NCBI GenBank assembly: GCA_036562385.1
Contig: DATCKG010000009.1
Span: 1 to 43,593 of the forward strand
DNA length: 43,593 nucleotides
Origin: DATCKG01 sp036562385
GTDB taxonomy: Bacteria > Bacillota > Sulfobacillia > Symbiobacteriales > Symbiobacteriaceae
Reading direction: 5' to 3'
Position numbers and translations under genes: made by a program. Of the stretch, positions 41,319-43,593 are shown piece by piece. The notes under the pieces were generated by a model. The model had not been told where the DNA came from, ran no database searches, and saw only the letters and a program-made list of their open reading frames with translations. The stretch's first letter is position 1. Each line of letters opens with the position of its first letter.

Positions 41319-43118
41319 ATGGCCAAGAGACTGACCCGTGCCGAAGTGCCGGTGGAACTGACCTGGAACCTGGCCGACCTCTTTCCCAGCGCCGAGGCCT
41401 GGGAAGCAGCCTTTGCGTCGGTGGAGGCGTGCCTCCCCACGGTGACCCGGTTCAAGGGCCATCTGGGGGAAGGGGCGGCGGTGCTGCTGGAATGTCTGGA
41501 AGCCCGGGAAGCCCTCCTGGAACAGTATGACCGGGTGGCCACCTACGCACGACTGCGCCTGGCCGAGGACGGGACCTCCCCGGCCCATCAGGCGGCCTTC
41601 GCCCGGGCCGCCGCCCTGGGCGCCCGGCTGGGGGCTGCCCTGGCCTTCATCCCCACGGAACTCCTGTCCCTGCCCGCCGGGACCCTGGAGCGTTACCTGG
41701 CCGAGGAGCCCAACCTGGAGCCCTACCGGAAGTACCTGACCGATCTGGCGGAGCAGAAACCCCACACCCTTTCACCGGAGACGGAAGAGGTACTGGCCGC
41801 GCTGGAGGAGGTCACCGACGCCCCCTATGTCATCTACGAGCGGACCAAGAGCGCGGATATGAGCTTCGAGCCCATCCGGGGTCCCCAGGGCCAGGAACTG
41901 CCGATGTCCTTTGCCCTGTACGAGGACCGGTATGAACAGGAGCCGGATGCCCGGGTGCGGCGGGCCGCCTATGCCTCCTTCACCAGGGGGTTGAAGGCCT
42001 ACCAGCATACCCTGGCCGCTACCTTTGCCACCGAGGTGCGCAAGCATGTGGTGCTGGCCCGCCTGCGGGGATACCCCTCCGCGGAGGCGATGCTGCTGCA
42101 CCAGCAGCAGGTCTCCCTGGAGGGCTACCACAACGTGCTGGACATCATCCAGGCGGAACTGGCCCCCCACATGCGCCGCTACGCCCGCCTCCGCCGGCGG
42201 GTGCTGGGGCTGGACGAGCTGCTGGTTTGCGACCTGAAGGCGCCGCTGGACCCCGGCTACAACCCTGCCACCACCTTCGCCGAAGCCTCCCGGCTCATCC
42301 TGGAGGCGGTGAGCGTGATGGGGGACGAGTACACGGAGGTGATCCGCCGGGCCCTCACCGAGCGCTGGGTGGACCGGGCGGACAATGTGGGCAAGTCCAC
42401 CGGTGCCTTCTGCGCGGCTCCCTACGGCGCGCACCCGTATATCCTGATCACCTGGCAGGACACCCTCCGGTCTGCCTTCGTCTTGGCCCACGAACTGGGC
42501 CACGCGGCCCACTTCGCACTGAATCAGCCGATCCAGCGGCTGATCAACACCCGGCCCTCCACCTACTTCATCGAGGCGCCTTCCACCCTGAATGAACTGC
42601 TGCTGGGGCAGCACATCCTCGCCCGCAGTGCCGATCCCCGCATGCGGCGGTGGGTGATTGCCCAGATGCTGGGGACGTACTACCACAACTTCGTCACCCA
42701 TCTGCTGGAGGGGGAACTGCAGCGGCGGATCTACCGCCTGGCGGAGGCAGGCACGCCGATTACTGCCGCGGTGCTGTCGGAGACCAAAGGCGCCATTTTG
42801 CAGGAGTTCTGGGGCGACACCGTGGTGATCGACGAGGGAGCCCGGCTCACCTGGATGCGCCAGCCGCACTACTACATGGGCCTGTACCCGTACACCTACT
42901 CTGCGGGCCTCACCGTGGCCACGGCGGTGGCCCGGGCGGTCCGGGAGGAGGGGCACCCGGCCGTGGAACGGTGGCTGCGCACCCTGAAGGCCGGCGGCAC
43001 CCTGAAGCCTCTGGACCTGATCCGGCTGGCCGGCGTGGACACGTCCACACCAGAACCGATCCACCAGGCCGTCGCCTACGTGGGCAGCCTGGTGGACCAA
43101 CTGGAAGCGCTCTATTAG
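41319..43118 (+). CDS. pepF: Oligoendopeptidase F (M3 family)
   Basis: A 599-residue zinc peptidase. It opens RAEVPVELTWNLADLFPSAEAWEAAF and carries the family blocks LSPETEEVLAALEEV, GKSTGAFCAAPYGAHPYILITWQ, FVLAHELGHAAHFAL (zinc and catalytic residues) and EAPSTLNELLL (third zinc ligand). It ends YPYTYSAGLTVATAVARAV...GGTLKPLDLIRLAGVD. This is closer to classical PepF than the paralog at 36.3-38.0 kb. The ATG at 41319 follows AAAGGAGAT. Confidence 0.95.
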   Translation: MAKRLTRAEVPVELTWNLADLFPSAEAWEAAFASVEACLPTVTRFKGHLGEGAAVLLECLEAREALLEQYDRVATYARLRLAEDGTSPAHQAAFARAAALGARLGAALAFIPTELLSLPAGTLERYLAEEPNLEPYRKYLTDLAEQKPHTLSPETEEVLAALEEVTDAPYVIYERTKSADMSFEPIRGPQGQELPMSFALYEDRYEQEPDARVRRAAYASFTRGLKAYQHTLAATFATEVRKHVVLARLRGYPSAEAMLLHQQQVSLEGYHNVLDIIQAELAPHMRRYARLRRRVLGLDELLVCDLKAPLDPGYNPATTFAEASRLILEAVSVMGDEYTEVIRRALTERWVDRADNVGKSTGAFCAAPYGAHPYILITWQDTLRSAFVLAHELGHAAHFALNQPIQRLINTRPSTYFIEAPSTLNELLLGQHILARSADPRMRRWVIAQMLGTYYHNFVTHLLEGELQRRIYRLAEAGTPITAAVLSETKGAILQEFWGDTVVIDEGARLTWMRQPHYYMGLYPYTYSAGLTVATAVARAVREEGHPAVERWLRTLKAGGTLKPLDLIRLAGVDTSTPEPIHQAVAYVGSLVDQLEALY

Positions 43119-43593
43119 CGGGCGTGCTGCCGCTTTCCCCGGAGGAACCGGTATGCGGCAAGCACGGCCATGCTGGTGGCTGTGACGGCGTACAGGACGC
43201 GGACGGCGAACCACTCCGTATCGGTGCCCAGCACCAGCCCGTGGATCAACACGAGAAGATAGGCCACCAGGCTGGTCTGGTGGATCCGCCGCCACGTGTG
43301 CGGCCGGAATTGCGCCTGGAAATAGGTGGTGACCGTGACGCCCAGGGCCATGTAGAAGGCCAGGCTGCCCATCCCCACCAGCAGCGGCTTATAGTCGCTG
43401 CTGAACGGTACCAGGATCGCCGGAACCGTGAAGGGGACATAGCGGTCCCACAGCAGCACCACGGCATGGACGGTGGCGGCGTAGAGGGAGAGCGACGCCA
43501 GGTAATTGTGAAGATCCAGGACCGCCGCGGGACCGGCCATGCCTTTGAGGAGGCCCGTCGACTGAAGCAGCCCGGTTGCCGCCGCGGCCCACA
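43115..43593 (-). CDS. Ferric-reductase-like heme membrane protein (partial)
   Basis: The frame runs off the right edge and shows at least 159 residues. Hydrophobic helices carry paired histidines: one in LHNYLASLSLYAATVHAVVLL and one pair in RRIHQTSLVAYLLVLIHGLVLG. This is the arrangement of the ferric reductase-like/YedZ (MsrQ) cytochrome-b domain that binds two hemes and moves electrons across the membrane. The short Arg/Lys-rich tail RFLRGKRQHAR is cytosolic. The ATG at 43540 is too late to be the start, because at least one more membrane helix seems to precede it. Its end overlaps pepF by 4 bases. Confidence 0.75.
   Translation of the reverse strand, partial: WAAAATGLLQSTGLLKGMAGPAAVLDLHNYLASLSLYAATVHAVVLLWDRYVPFTVPAILVPFSSDYKPLLVGMGSLAFYMALGVTVTTYFQAQFRPHTWRRIHQTSLVAYLLVLIHGLVLGTDTEWFAVRVLYAVTATSMAVLAAYRFLRGKRQHAR

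Noticed and set aside
41772..43295. 507-residue minus-strand frame over pepF
   Set aside because: Antisense of pepF with no recognisable domain.

Overview
The window looks like a chromosomal segment of a GC-rich, spore-forming Firmicute. Symbiobacterium or a close relative is my best guess; this is inference from style, as no search was run. The supporting signs are an alaS gene behind a T-box leader, an ireB/yrzL - ruvX - DUF1292 - mltG series, a TPP riboswitch on tenA, the front part of the mother-cell sigma factor sigma-K, many GTG and TTG starts behind strong Shine-Dalgarno sites, and near-consensus sigma-A promoters with 17-base spacers.

Layout. 1-9.9 kb: the end of an unknown protein, rnhB, a methyltransferase, a coiled-coil protein, prfC, a decayed sugar-epimerase-like pseudogene, a small membrane protein, an ArsR-regulator/DUF4173 membrane operon, and a DUF554 protein. 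9.4-17.7 kb: an Rrf2-type Fe-S regulator behind hcp, which has a clear palindromic operator, then a chemotaxis receptor, a metallophosphoesterase, an ankyrin lipoprotein and an LtaS-like phosphoglycerol transferase. 17.8-27.6 kb: T-box-alaS-GNAT, ireB, a hypothetical gene, a CBS protein on the opposite strand, rhomboid-ruvX, DUF1292, mltG and a class B penicillin-binding protein. This is a housekeeping block for tRNA charging, DNA maintenance and cell-wall growth. 27.6-33.3 kb, mostly minus strand: an atypical SDR, a coiled-coil protein, riboswitch-controlled tenA, and a BtuFCD/FhuBCD-type uptake operon that ends in a cobalamin-adenosyltransferase-like gene, which suggests B12 uptake. 33.4-43.6 kb: a beta-rich protein overlapping an unusual membrane fusion (methyltransferase-like plus Lgt-like), two PepF-type M3 peptidases, a truncated sigK, a class A beta-lactamase-like protein without the usual general base, an RRM RNA-binding protein, a conserved-looking unknown protein and a heme-type membrane protein cut by the window edge.

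The most notable observation is sigK. Its reading frame is faithful to sigma-K, including the hydrophobic pro-sequence, up to the residues CIENEI. It then switches abruptly to unrelated sequence. That is the place where the skin element splits sigK in Bacillus subtilis. The rest of sigK and any recombinase are not in this window, so this is either the left end of a skin-like developmental rearrangement or a broken gene. Second is the two-gene unit at 33.4-36.1 kb, whose Lgt-like half carries a Cys-Cys motif in place of the usual Asn residues.
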